Below, in pieces: positions 1 to 5,916 of a stretch of DNA of 6,681 bases (position 1 is the first letter of the stretch; each line of letters begins with the position of its first letter). The translations under genes and the position numbers were made by a program. The stretch is from JBNJEM01 sp051745935 (GTDB lineage: Bacteria > Planctomycetota > Planctomycetia > Pirellulales > Pirellulaceae). The stretch covers positions 1 to 6,681 of the forward strand of contig JBNJEM010000450.1 of NCBI GenBank assembly GCA_051745935.1. The letters are read 5' to 3'. The notes beneath the pieces are model-generated. The model was given only the letters and a program-made list of their open reading frames with translations. It was not told where the DNA came from and made no database searches.

Positions 1-236
1 AGGTGCCTTCCATCTCGGGACGGAGTCCCAAGCTACCGGAACGCCGGGAAGCTCCGCCACGTCCGCCGGCCGTAGCTCGGGAATCCTTTCCCGAGACGAA
101 CCGCCGGAACACCCCGCCACGACCCTCGCCCGCCGAAGAGGCCGCGGAGCGCCGCGGACTGGAACCCCGCCAGCCGATGCCCGCCGCGCACCGCATGGGC
201 GCCGCGGCGGAAGCCAGACCGTCTTCGTTGGGCTGA
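1..236. repeat. GC-rich palindromic (REP-like) intergenic block
   Basis: This stretch is much richer in GC than the rest of the window and packed with inverted repeats. A stem-loop at 14-32 has GGGAC/GTCCC arms around GGA. A second at 76-95 has perfect 8-bp arms CTCGGGAA/TTCCCGAG around TCCT. Both share the core CTCGGGA...TCCC, so they look like two diverged copies of one palindromic element about 62 nt apart. AGCTAC (31-36) is answered by GTAGCT (72-77). A third hairpin at 142-157 is CCGCGG-agcg-CCGCGG. An imperfect direct repeat (CCGCCACG with flanks) occurs near 54-61 and 114-121. A frame of 77 codons is open on + (3-236) and another on -, but both are rich in Pro, Arg and Ala, run through the hairpins and resemble no protein I know, so I read the block as non-coding. 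It could instead hold the tail of a gene that starts before the window. Confidence 0.5.
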
Positions 237-267
237 AAAGAGGGGTAGACGGAAAGCCAAGGGAAAC

Positions 268-480
268 ATGCGAAGGCAGGTTATCATGGGGGAAACCTGG
301 GTGTGTTGGTTTGGTGACCTAGCTCACATCCTCAACCGCTTGGGACCGAACGAGAATTGCCGCTCAACCCGCCGACTTTCGGTTTTGAGACCTTACGCCC
401 GGCTTGACACTCCAGTCAATGCAAAAACGCGAGAAGCTGACTTGAGATTGGCCCAAGAGGCGAGGAACTTTCAATGGTAA
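268..480 (+). CDS. doubtful small ORF upstream of the LRR gene (70 aa)
   Basis: A 70-codon frame starts at ATG 268, preceded closely by AAGGGA (a possible but tightly spaced ribosome site), and ends at a TAA that overlaps the start of the LRR gene by 7 nt (474-480). An overlap of this kind could allow translational coupling, which is the only reason to list it. The product (rich in Arg, Leu and Asn, with Trp residues near the N-terminus) matches no family I recognise and has no signal peptide or membrane segment. The region is otherwise the leader of the LRR gene. It includes the 5-bp inverted repeat TTGAC/GTCAA at 404-419, whose left arm could be read as a -35 box but has no matching -10. 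I think it more likely that this is not a gene. Confidence 0.15.
   Translation: MRRQVIMGETWVCWFGDLAHILNRLGPNENCRSTRRLSVLRPYARLDTPVNAKTREADLRLAQEARNFQW
462..466 (+). promoter_or_regulatory. Shine-Dalgarno site of the LRR gene
   Basis: GAGGA lies 7 nt before ATG 474 and supports that start, which opens directly with a hydrophobic export signal. Confidence 0.6.
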
Positions 481-1421
481 GAGTAAGATGGTGTCTTGTT
501 GTGCTGCTGCTGTGGGTTGTTCCACCGCTTGCTGTGCAGTTAATGGGGGAATGCTCGGACACGCGAGAGGAAGCGGCGAAAAAGTATTTGGAGCGGCGCG
601 GAGCGACGGTGGAGTGGGTAACGTCCCTAGAGCTAGTCTCCGGACATTCCACCCCCCTTGAGACTGATAAGCACCACTATCATGTGGAACTGGACCGCGC
701 ATGGGCAGGCGGATCCCTGCAACCATTACGCGATCTTCCCAACCTAAGGTGGATGATAATCCGGTCAAATGCACGCTTTCATGGGAGTGACCTCGGAGTT
801 CTAGACAAACTTAATGACCTCGAAGTGCTGGTACTCGAAACCTGTGCCGTCACCGACGAGACACTTCAGCACCTCAGAAATCTCAAGCAATTGAGGATGC
901 TGTGTCTCGACCATGCTTCCATAACTAATCGGGGCGCGCGGCATCTCCAGGTACTCGGAAATCTCCGCAATCTGTCTTTGTCCGATACGAGGGTGGGCGA
1001 CGCAGGCATTGGCAACTTGACAGAAGCCAAAAAACTGAGGAGGCTAAATCTTTGTGACACTCAGGTCGGGAACAGAGGACTGAGGGTCATCTCCGAGAAC
1101 TTCGCCAGAAACCTCGAACAGCTTCAACTCGCCGGAACCGCCGTCACTGATCGAGGCATGGAAATGGTTGTGCAGTTGCCCCACCTAGAAATCTTGGATC
1201 TGCGTAATACTTCCATCTCTGACAAGGGCCTTCAATCGCTCCATCGCCATCCAAATCTTAATTTCATTCTGCTGAATAACACAAACTGCACACCGCAGGC
1301 AATTTCAATGCTCCGGCAAGCATGGAAGAATAGAGATGTGAAAGTCTCATTCGACTGTCCCCACTCGCCCCGGGTGCCAACGAATAGTGAGAGCATTTGT
1401 GAAGAGAATCCTTTCCAGTAG
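474..1421 (+). CDS. exported leucine-rich-repeat protein
   Basis: This encodes a 315-aa protein that probably acts outside the cytoplasm as a binding scaffold; no enzymatic domain is visible. The N-terminus (residues about 1-25) has two Arg followed by a Leu/Val-rich stretch, i.e. a signal peptide or uncleaved anchor. Residues 28-85 are a charged, non-repeat cap. From about 86 to 285 there are some eight repeats of about 24-25 residues with the pattern LxxLxxLxLxxTxVTDxGL, for example LEVLVLETCAVTDETL at 116-131, LRNLSLSDTRVGDAGI at 164-179, and LEILDLRNTSISDKGL at 238-253. This is the RNI-like, F-box/GALA-type repeat abundant in planctomycetes. The C-terminal 30 residues are polar with two Cys. 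Cys residues in the cap, repeats and tail could form disulfides after export. The start is fixed by GAGGA at 462-466. The gene stands alone on + and converges on the RraA-like gene. The fold call is firm; partner and pathway are unknown. Confidence 0.88.
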   Translation: MVRVRWCLVVLLLWVVPPLAVQLMGECSDTREEAAKKYLERRGATVEWVTSLELVSGHSTPLETDKHHYHVELDRAWAGGSLQPLRDLPNLRWMIIRSNARFHGSDLGVLDKLNDLEVLVLETCAVTDETLQHLRNLKQLRMLCLDHASITNRGARHLQVLGNLRNLSLSDTRVGDAGIGNLTEAKKLRRLNLCDTQVGNRGLRVISENFARNLEQLQLAGTAVTDRGMEMVVQLPHLEILDLRNTSISDKGLQSLHRHPNLNFILLNNTNCTPQAISMLRQAWKNRDVKVSFDCPHSPRVPTNSESICEENPFQ

Positions 1422-1506
1422 TCATTTACGAATTCGACAGCGCCACTTGAGCCCTCGTCCGTGGGCCGAATCGCTTTAGTGGTCAAGACATACGGCGAAA
1501 TGGACC

Positions 1507-1527
1507 CCATCCAGCTTGCCTGGATGG
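1507..1527. terminator. stem-loop after the LRR gene
   Basis: There is a perfect 8-bp stem, CCATCCAG/CTGGATGG, with the 5-nt loop CTTGC, about 85 nt past the LRR stop. No T-run follows on either strand, so it is not a textbook intrinsic terminator. It could still be an mRNA 3'-end structure for the + transcript. Confidence 0.4.
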
Positions 1528-1634
1528 TGAATCAGATGCAAAGCTAAAGCCCGATGCTGCTGCTCCCTCGCCATTCCCGGGACAGGAAGGTTGTTTCTGG
1601 GGACGGTCGCCTAGCCTTCCATCTGGTTCACCAA

Positions 1635-1669
1635 CGGCGCAAGGCCTTTGGGGTCCGGCAGTTGCGCCG
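1635..1669. repeat. 8-bp inverted repeat, GC-rich
   Basis: The arms are CGGCGCAA (1635-1642) and TTGCGCCG (1662-1669), separated by 19 nt. No T-run follows. The element resembles the GC-rich palindromes scattered between planctomycete genes. Its function is not evident. Confidence 0.4.
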
Positions 1670-1739
1670 GAAAGTGGCGCTGTCCAACTAATTAGTCGAT
1701 CTCCTGCGCAGCCGGATGACCCCACAGAAAAAGTGGTAA

Positions 1740-1994
1740 GTGGTGGTAAGAGAGCTTGCTTCTTTCCTTCTGTCGGATCCAGTCGTTGACGCAATCGCTG
1801 GCATCCTCTATGCGCACTCAGACCTGAAGGATGCAGGTGGAGAAGTTATTGAGCGAACCCTCGAAGCCCTCAGGAAAAAATGCCCTCGGAAATCCTGCCT
1901 TCTTTGCTCCGCCGACAACAATATGCGCACACCGTGTCAGCGAATTCACGCGACACGGTTTGAGTGGAATGCACGCGGGTTTGGCGTGTTGCGG
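1740..1994 (+). pseudogene. possible gene remnant, unrecognised
   Basis: A frame opens with GTG right after an in-frame TAA (1737-1739) and is open for 168 codons to 2246, but everything past 1994 is antisense to the conserved RraA-like gene and cannot be trusted. The first 45-50 residues look protein-like, with an amphipathic, acidic/basic helical pattern (VVDAIAGILYAHSDLKDAG, then EVIERTLEALRKKCPRK). After that the frame enters the strong stem-loop at 1931-1959. No convincing ribosome site precedes it. It may be a fragment of a lost gene or a chance open frame; I do not recognise the sequence. Confidence 0.2.
1931..1959 (-). terminator. terminator-like stem-loop after the RraA-like gene
   Basis: The outer stem ACCGTGTC (1931-1938) pairs with GACACGGT (1952-1959). 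After a single bulged A, the inner stem GCG/CGC continues to the loop AATTCA, giving 11 bp in all. On the - strand it begins 35 nt past the RraA-like stop codon, the usual place for a 3'-end hairpin. Only a broken T-rich stretch (TATTGTTG) follows about 8 nt later, so this is either an imperfect intrinsic terminator or an RNA-stabilising 3' structure. Confidence 0.55.
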
Positions 1995-2885
1995 TTAATA
2001 CTCTTCCACTGTTTGGTCTCGCGGAATGCCGAGGCGATCGAAGCGATTAGCGCGACTGGCCTCATCGCCGTCATGAATCTCGCGGGCGTGCCGCCCCACT
2101 TCCAAAGCGTGCTCGCGAGGCACTACGATCACCCCGTCACCATCGCCAACGACCACGTCGCCGGGGTAAACCAAAACACCGGCACAGTTGATGGGGAAGT
2201 TATACGATTCGGTGATCATGCGGCCTGGACGCACGCCACGCGTTGAATGTCCCTTGCGACAGTAGACCGGAGGTCGCTTGACTTTGACGATCTCGTCTGT
2301 ATCACGAGCACCGCCGTTCGTCACCACGCCCACGATTCCTTTCTCAGCCCACCCCAAGCTGTTGTTCGAGCCGATGTTTCCTCCTTCGAATACGCCGTTC
2401 GTGTCCATGACCACGACGTCACCCGGTTTGACCTTTTTGGTCCAGCCGTCCGGAGCCCGGCCGTACTGCTCGGACTTGAACTTCTTGAATCCTTCCACGT
2501 CGGAAAACGAGTTGCGTCCCACTCGCACATCCGAGGGGACATAGCGAACGGTGACGGCGAAACCCACGAAGCGATGCGTGAACTTCTCGGGGTCGCGCCA
2601 GAGAGGACGTATGGAATTGTCCAACAAACCGATATCTTGCAGACCAATGAGATCCATCCCGTCGCAGACATCAGTAACTCTCAGACCGTCGTACAGTTCG
2701 AGGATCTCCTGTCGGGCTTTCTCCGAGTCCTCGAAGCTGTTGTTCTTCAGTACGCGAACGCCCTGGGGCGTATGGAGTTCCTGGGCCCGGCAAAACTGCC
2801 GAGCCCCGTGTCCGCTTACCAGCCCCGTCAGGATAGCAATCATGAAAAACATCCGTGGGCGCTTCGATCCGAGTAAACAACGCAT
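1995..2885 (-). CDS. exported RraA-family aldolase/decarboxylase-like protein
   Basis: This encodes a 296-aa member of the RraA-like superfamily, often mislabelled dimethylmenaquinone methyltransferase. Characterised catabolic relatives are metal-dependent 4-hydroxy-4-methyl-2-oxoglutarate/4-carboxy-4-hydroxy-2-oxoadipate aldolases and oxaloacetate decarboxylases. Visible core motifs are TDVCDGMD at 71-78, KPGDVVVMD at 153-161, GIVGVVTNGGARDTDEI at 183-199 with the substrate/metal residues Arg194-Asp195, and PGDVVVGDGDGVIVVP at 241-256. The usual Asp before GGxRD is Asn190. Residues 1-35 form a signal peptide (Arg/Lys, then hydrophobic 12-25), which the cytosolic relatives lack. The protein is also longer than the common 160-240 aa because of an insert at about 95-150 and a C-terminal tail. 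I chose ATG 2885 because AAAGGAG lies 8 nt upstream and the signal follows directly; a TTG start at 2987 would add 34 residues and overlap the promoter. The family is sure. The substrate is unknown, and activity is inferred from the retained Arg-Asp. Confidence 0.88.
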   Translation of the reverse strand: MRCLLGSKRPRMFFMIAILTGLVSGHGARQFCRAQELHTPQGVRVLKNNSFEDSEKARQEILELYDGLRVTDVCDGMDLIGLQDIGLLDNSIRPLWRDPEKFTHRFVGFAVTVRYVPSDVRVGRNSFSDVEGFKKFKSEQYGRAPDGWTKKVKPGDVVVMDTNGVFEGGNIGSNNSLGWAEKGIVGVVTNGGARDTDEIVKVKRPPVYCRKGHSTRGVRPGRMITESYNFPINCAGVLVYPGDVVVGDGDGVIVVPREHALEVGRHAREIHDGDEASRANRFDRLGIPRDQTVEEY

Positions 2886-2893
2886 GATGGAGA

Positions 2894-2900
2894 CTCCTTT
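2894..2900 (-). promoter_or_regulatory. Shine-Dalgarno site of the RraA-like gene
   Basis: On the - strand AAAGGAG stands 8 nt before ATG 2885. It is the strongest ribosome site in the window and decides the start against the longer frame from 2987. Confidence 0.75.
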
Positions 2901-2914
2901 AGCGAAACCTTGAG

Positions 2915-2926
2915 TGAACATGTTCA
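2915..2926. promoter_or_regulatory. 12-bp perfect palindrome, possible operator
   Basis: TGAACATGTTCA is its own reverse complement. It lies in the leader of the RraA-like gene, downstream of the proposed -10 box and about 15 nt upstream of the Shine-Dalgarno motif. Its size and position fit a repressor site, but no regulator gene is in the window. Confidence 0.35.
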
Positions 2927-2958
2927 GTGCGAGATTCGGTCCCTGCAGATCCGTGACC

Positions 2959-2987
2959 ATATTAACCATCTGAGAGTTGGAAAGCAA
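2959..2987 (-). promoter_or_regulatory. candidate sigma-70-type promoter for the RraA-like gene
   Basis: On the - strand a -35 box TTGCTT (2987-2982) and a -10 box TAATAT (2964-2959) are separated by exactly 17 nt. Transcription would start near 2952 and give a leader of about 65 nt containing the 12-bp palindrome. This would let the gene be expressed separately from the two genes upstream. Confidence 0.45.
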
Positions 2988-2990
2988 ATG

Positions 2991-3028
2991 TGTGAGCGGT
3001 GACGAAATAGCAGACGCCGCCTTTCACA
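2991..3028 (-). terminator. weak stem-loop between propeller and RraA-like genes
   Basis: TGTGA-GCGG (2991-2999) pairs with CCGC (3017-3020) and TCACA (3024-3028), leaving a 3-nt bulge and a 17-nt loop. On the - strand it is followed by ATTTGCTTT. It could weaken read-through from the propeller gene, but the structure is imperfect. Confidence 0.2.
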
Positions 3029-3070
3029 ATCACCTATGTTGATCCGCCAGCTCCAGTGTGCTCGTTTCCG

Positions 3071-5047
3071 TCACTCCGGCACTTCGTAGCTGATCAGGTG
3101 AGAGCCGCTGCCGAAGTAGATGCGGCCATCGTAGTAGTCGCCCCCTGGTCCGATGCCGACCGGGGCGTCGGCCACCCATTCGATGGAAAACTCATCTGGA
3201 TTGATCCGTCCGATTCCCTTGTTGAAGAGAATATACACGGTATCCTTGGGATCCGTTACGAACACACGAGGTCCTTGCTGGCCCGTGGTGCGGCCGAAGT
3301 CTTTGGCAAGATCTTTCTCGTGGACGATCTTTTTGGTCTCCGGGTTGAATACATAGAATTTCTCCGTGCCGACAAGACCGTAGACGAGTCCGTCCGGACC
3401 GTGGCAGAGGTCGTAATACGATGCCACGTGGTCGAACAGTTTCCCGCGCCATGTGATCTTTTTCGTGTCGATGTCGAGAATCACAAGTTCCGCCTCGGCC
3501 GCCTTCCGCTCGCCTCCGGTGCCGGGTGAGACGGTCAAGCCGCACAACAGTTTTCGGTTCGGTAGGTCCAGCAGACTGTGGGGGGCTTGCCATTGAGCGA
3601 GGTCCGTATGCTTGAGAATGTGTTCCTTGCCGGTTTTCGCGTTCCAGAACAACAGGCCCCCGCCGGTATACCCATAGGCCGGCGTGCCGCCCAGAATAAC
3701 CGTTTCTCCGTCGGGATGCGGCAACAGCGCGTGGGGGCGGTTAACCGTTGGATAGGCTTCGGTAATAAAACGCGGATTCGCGTTCGGGTTATCCTTTTGC
3801 GTATTCACCCATGGCTCGGCAGAATCCCATTCAAGCAGCCATCCGTGCGTGTAGCCGCCGACATACCAGTGCTCGCCGCGGGTGGCAACCGTGTTGAACT
3901 GTCCGTAGGCCGGTCGATTGACCCACGTGTCGGTCGAGGGATCGTAACTGAAAAACCGCATCGGAAACGCCGTACCTCCACAGACGGTATTATTGGGCGC
4001 GATGTTGACCCCCATCAGATGAGCGCCCTCGCTGTCGTAGTCGAATTCGACTTCGCGGCGTTTACCCGCCGGGCTTTCCGTAACCATTGCGCGGTCGACG
4101 AGGTCGCATCGCGCCAGCCGCGTGCCGTCGGGAAACCTGCGCCAGAAGAGTGCCTGTGACCCGGTGATTGTGGGTCGTGTTCGTGTTTGAGTGGCGTCCG
4201 TCCCTCGTGCCGGGACGATGTTGGTTATCGGATCCTTTTGCGGCAACTCGGGTCCGACGTGATTCTTTTCGCCCTCATAAAACGCGTACCAATCCCGTTG
4301 GTTCAAATGCCCATACACTTTTCCGTCTTGGTCGCGATACAACACGCCCCGGCCCTTGGGACGTTCGACCTCGTCAAAGAGCGGCGTTGCCTCTTCCGTT
4401 TTCGGATTGAAGGCCACGATCTGAGCCTTGGTGTTGCCGACTCCAAAATAGAGCCAGCCGGCAGCATCGCACGCCACGTCTCGCTGGTACATTGGCCAGT
4501 TCTGGTGATAAACATAGCCAAAATCAGTCATTACACCGGTGTCGGGATCGAACTGCACGACGCCGCTGTTGGGGTACGTGACCGCATGGATGAGCCCTTC
4601 ATCGCTTTCAGTCATCCCCATCGCCATCCGGGGCTTTGTCTGCTCCCAGCATGTGAAACCGGGCTTTTCCGGATCAAAGGCGCAGAAGTGGCTGTCAAAG
4701 TGGGTGTAATAAACATTGTCGGAGGAGAGAAGTGATGCGAAGGGACTATCGTGGCCGCGATCCCAGGGCACCGGAAACTGCTCGGACTCGCCGGTCTTGG
4801 CGTCAATCATCAGGATCGCGTATCCCCCGCGGTGGTCCATCAACCAGACCAGCACCACATTGTTGCCGTCGCCGTCGCTGGTCGAGACGAGGCCCCGAGA
4901 GTTGCTGATGGGGGTAGCGACGCCGTGATCCCGAAATCCATTGCCCAGCTCTTTGGTTTTGGCGCTGGCCGGGGAGCACGTGTTGGCGGCGAGTACCACG
5001 ATGGCAGCGAGAGCGAGCGCGAAGAATCCGGGCAGACGTGACATCAT
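3071..5047 (-). CDS. exported beta-propeller protein
   Basis: This encodes a 658-aa protein made almost entirely of propeller-type repeats. Each repeat has a strand ending in (F/I)xxFxPxT followed by a turn and a short strand. Clear copies are at about 78-91 (MIDAKTGESEQF), 121-135 (AFDPEKPGFTCW), 163-176 (QFDPDTGVMTDF), 210-224 (AFNPKTEEATPLF), 365-377 (SYDPSTDTWV), 465-478 (FWNAKTGKEHIL), 521-535 (ILDIDTKKITW) and 564-578 (VFNPETKKIV). Their number and their two clusters suggest one large or two tandem propellers. The fold is of the quinoprotein/SMP-30/Vgb-like kind, but I see no diagnostic PQQ or catalytic signature. Residues 1-29 are a signal peptide ending SPASA, a good SPase I site. ATG 5047 has GGAG 6 nt upstream; the ATG at 5059 has none. 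The gene follows the methyltransferase by 53 nt, so the two are probably one transcript. The role could be binding or lyase activity on an extracytoplasmic substrate; the exact family is unknown. Confidence 0.85.
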   Translation of the reverse strand: MMSRLPGFFALALAAIVVLAANTCSPASAKTKELGNGFRDHGVATPISNSRGLVSTSDGDGNNVVLVWLMDHRGGYAILMIDAKTGESEQFPVPWDRGHDSPFASLLSSDNVYYTHFDSHFCAFDPEKPGFTCWEQTKPRMAMGMTESDEGLIHAVTYPNSGVVQFDPDTGVMTDFGYVYHQNWPMYQRDVACDAAGWLYFGVGNTKAQIVAFNPKTEEATPLFDEVERPKGRGVLYRDQDGKVYGHLNQRDWYAFYEGEKNHVGPELPQKDPITNIVPARGTDATQTRTRPTITGSQALFWRRFPDGTRLARCDLVDRAMVTESPAGKRREVEFDYDSEGAHLMGVNIAPNNTVCGGTAFPMRFFSYDPSTDTWVNRPAYGQFNTVATRGEHWYVGGYTHGWLLEWDSAEPWVNTQKDNPNANPRFITEAYPTVNRPHALLPHPDGETVILGGTPAYGYTGGGLLFWNAKTGKEHILKHTDLAQWQAPHSLLDLPNRKLLCGLTVSPGTGGERKAAEAELVILDIDTKKITWRGKLFDHVASYYDLCHGPDGLVYGLVGTEKFYVFNPETKKIVHEKDLAKDFGRTTGQQGPRVFVTDPKDTVYILFNKGIGRINPDEFSIEWVADAPVGIGPGGDYYDGRIYFGSGSHLISYEVPE

Positions 5048-5053
5048 TGTATA

Positions 5054-5057
5054 CTCC
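5054..5057 (-). promoter_or_regulatory. Shine-Dalgarno site of the propeller gene
   Basis: GGAG lies 6 nt before ATG 5047 on the - strand. It overlaps the second codon of the longer frame from 5059, which itself lacks a ribosome site. ATG 5044 is directly adjacent and cannot be excluded as the start. Confidence 0.55.
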
Positions 5058-5100
5058 ATTCTTTGAAATCTCGCAACGCATTGTGTGTTGACACTTCATT

Positions 5101-5787
5101 TCACCGTTTTTTCAGCGTCACGCCGACCCCGGTCCCCTCCTGCAGCAAAATGAGTGTTTCGAGACGTTTGTTTTCGGTAATCGCTTTCACGTATCGGGGA
5201 TCGGCCATGCGGCGGTTCATGTTGTGCGCGATGATCAAGCCGCCGGGACGGATCAACGGCATTAGTTTGTCTAGGTAATCAACGTACCCTTCCTTGTCCG
5301 CGTCCAAGAACAGAATGTCGATCGGCTTTTCGTAGCGCGAAATCGTCTTGTGTGCGTCGCCTTCGATCACGGTGACGATGTCGGCGACGCCAGCCTTCTT
5401 GAAATTCGTGCGCGCGATCTCGGCACGCTCCGAGTCGATTTCATGGGTAAACAATTCACCGCCGGTTGTCTGCAGCGCCAGCGCCAACCACAGAGCGGAC
5501 TCACCCGTGGACGTGCCAATCTCCACGACCCGCTGAGAATTGGCTGTTTCGGCGAGCAGCCTGAGCAGTCGCCCGTCTCGCGGGGAAACGTTTCGAAACC
5601 GTTGTCCCTGCCACATTCCTTTCAGTGTGTCCAGGATTTGTTGTTCGGCCGCGGTTTTCGGCAGAGGGGGCTTCTCAAAACCGCTTGCTTCACTACCGCG
5701 ACCTCTTCGCCCGGGCGGTTGCGCCATCACACTCGCGACAAGGGTGAACACTATCATAGTCATCACAAGGCCTGCAATCAGTCGCAT
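5101..5787 (-). CDS. exported SAM-dependent O-methyltransferase (catechol-OMT-like)
   Basis: This encodes a 228-aa class I methyltransferase of the catechol/caffeoyl-CoA O-methyltransferase type. SAM-binding motif I is VVEIGTSTGESALWLA at 87-102. The acidic end of strand 2 is FTHEIDSERAEIARTNF at 113-129. Motif IV, ILFLDADKEGYVDYLDKL at 158-175, carries the Asp that binds divalent metal in this family, and LIRPGGLIIAHNM at 178-190 follows. In characterised members the last motif reads DN and supplies two further metal ligands; here it is His188-Asn189, so metal binding may differ. Residues 1-22 (MRL, a hydrophobic stretch, ASVMAQ) form a signal peptide, odd for an enzyme using cytosolic SAM, followed by a Gly/Arg/Pro-rich linker to about 43. 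I chose ATG 5787 because GGGAG lies 7 nt upstream. A frame from 5982 adds 65 residues but runs through the promoter and hairpin. It is first of a likely operon with the propeller gene. The fold is certain; the acceptor substrate is not. Confidence 0.9.
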   Translation of the reverse strand: MRLIAGLVMTMIVFTLVASVMAQPPGRRGRGSEASGFEKPPLPKTAAEQQILDTLKGMWQGQRFRNVSPRDGRLLRLLAETANSQRVVEIGTSTGESALWLALALQTTGGELFTHEIDSERAEIARTNFKKAGVADIVTVIEGDAHKTISRYEKPIDILFLDADKEGYVDYLDKLMPLIRPGGLIIAHNMNRRMADPRYVKAITENKRLETLILLQEGTGVGVTLKKR

Positions 5788-5794
5788 TCTATAG

Positions 5795-5799
5795 CTCCC
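5795..5799 (-). promoter_or_regulatory. Shine-Dalgarno site of the O-methyltransferase gene
   Basis: GGGAG stands 7 nt before ATG 5787 on the - strand and rules against the longer frame that begins at 5982. Confidence 0.7.
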
Positions 5800-5832
5800 A
5801 TTCTGAGTGAGAAAGAATTGAAGTGGTCTTTT

Positions 5833-5873
5833 GTAGGCGGAGGGTGCAGGCGGCTTAACGCCGCCTCGCCTAC
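5833..5873. repeat. large GC-rich hairpin in the O-methyltransferase leader (REP-like)
   Basis: There are two nested stems: GTAGGCG (5833-5839) pairs with CGCCTAC (5867-5873), and AGGCGGC (5848-5854) pairs with GCCGCCT (5860-5866) around the loop TTAAC. On one arm the stems are contiguous; on the other an 8-nt segment bulges out. No T-run follows on either strand, so it is not an intrinsic terminator. It sits between the proposed promoter and the Shine-Dalgarno motif and would be in the mRNA leader. It resembles dispersed planctomycete intergenic palindromes. Confidence 0.6.
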
Positions 5874-5916
5874 GGCCTGCTTCAGACGATTTCAATCCTG
5901 CAATGCCTCCGACTCT

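Larger units (their letters stand above)
1422..1994. other. convergent intergenic region with stem-loops
   Basis: This is 573 nt between two convergent genes. It holds three separate inverted repeats (1507-1527, 1635-1669, 1931-1959), listed individually. Immediately after the LRR stop TAG (1419-1421) the same frame stays open for a further 41 codons, to TAA at 1545-1547. A GTG-started frame opens at 1740 and runs on into the antisense of the RraA-like gene. I recognise no protein in either. The region could include the eroded remains of a lost gene; terminator and spacer DNA is the simpler reading. Confidence 0.45.

Noticed and set aside
404..409. Perfect -35 box TTGACA upstream of the LRR gene
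   Set aside because: No acceptable -10 lies 16-18 nt downstream (the sequence there is CAAAAACGCGAG); the match is better explained as one arm of the TTGAC/GTCAA inverted repeat.
1995..2913. Long + strand frames antisense to the RraA-like gene (up to 209 codons at 2247-2876)
   Set aside because: They mirror a conserved, correctly started gene on the other strand; their translations show no domain or signal and follow from its codon bias.
2886..2987. TTG start at 2987 for the RraA-like gene
   Set aside because: It overlaps the candidate -35 box, would hide the signal peptide behind 34 residues, and lacks the strong AAAGGAG that precedes ATG 2885.
3056..5041. Several + strand frames (e.g. 3056-3529, 3578-4159, 4187-4735) across the propeller gene
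   Set aside because: The - strand frame is unbroken for 658 codons with repeated propeller motifs, a signal peptide and a ribosome site; the + frames are shadows.
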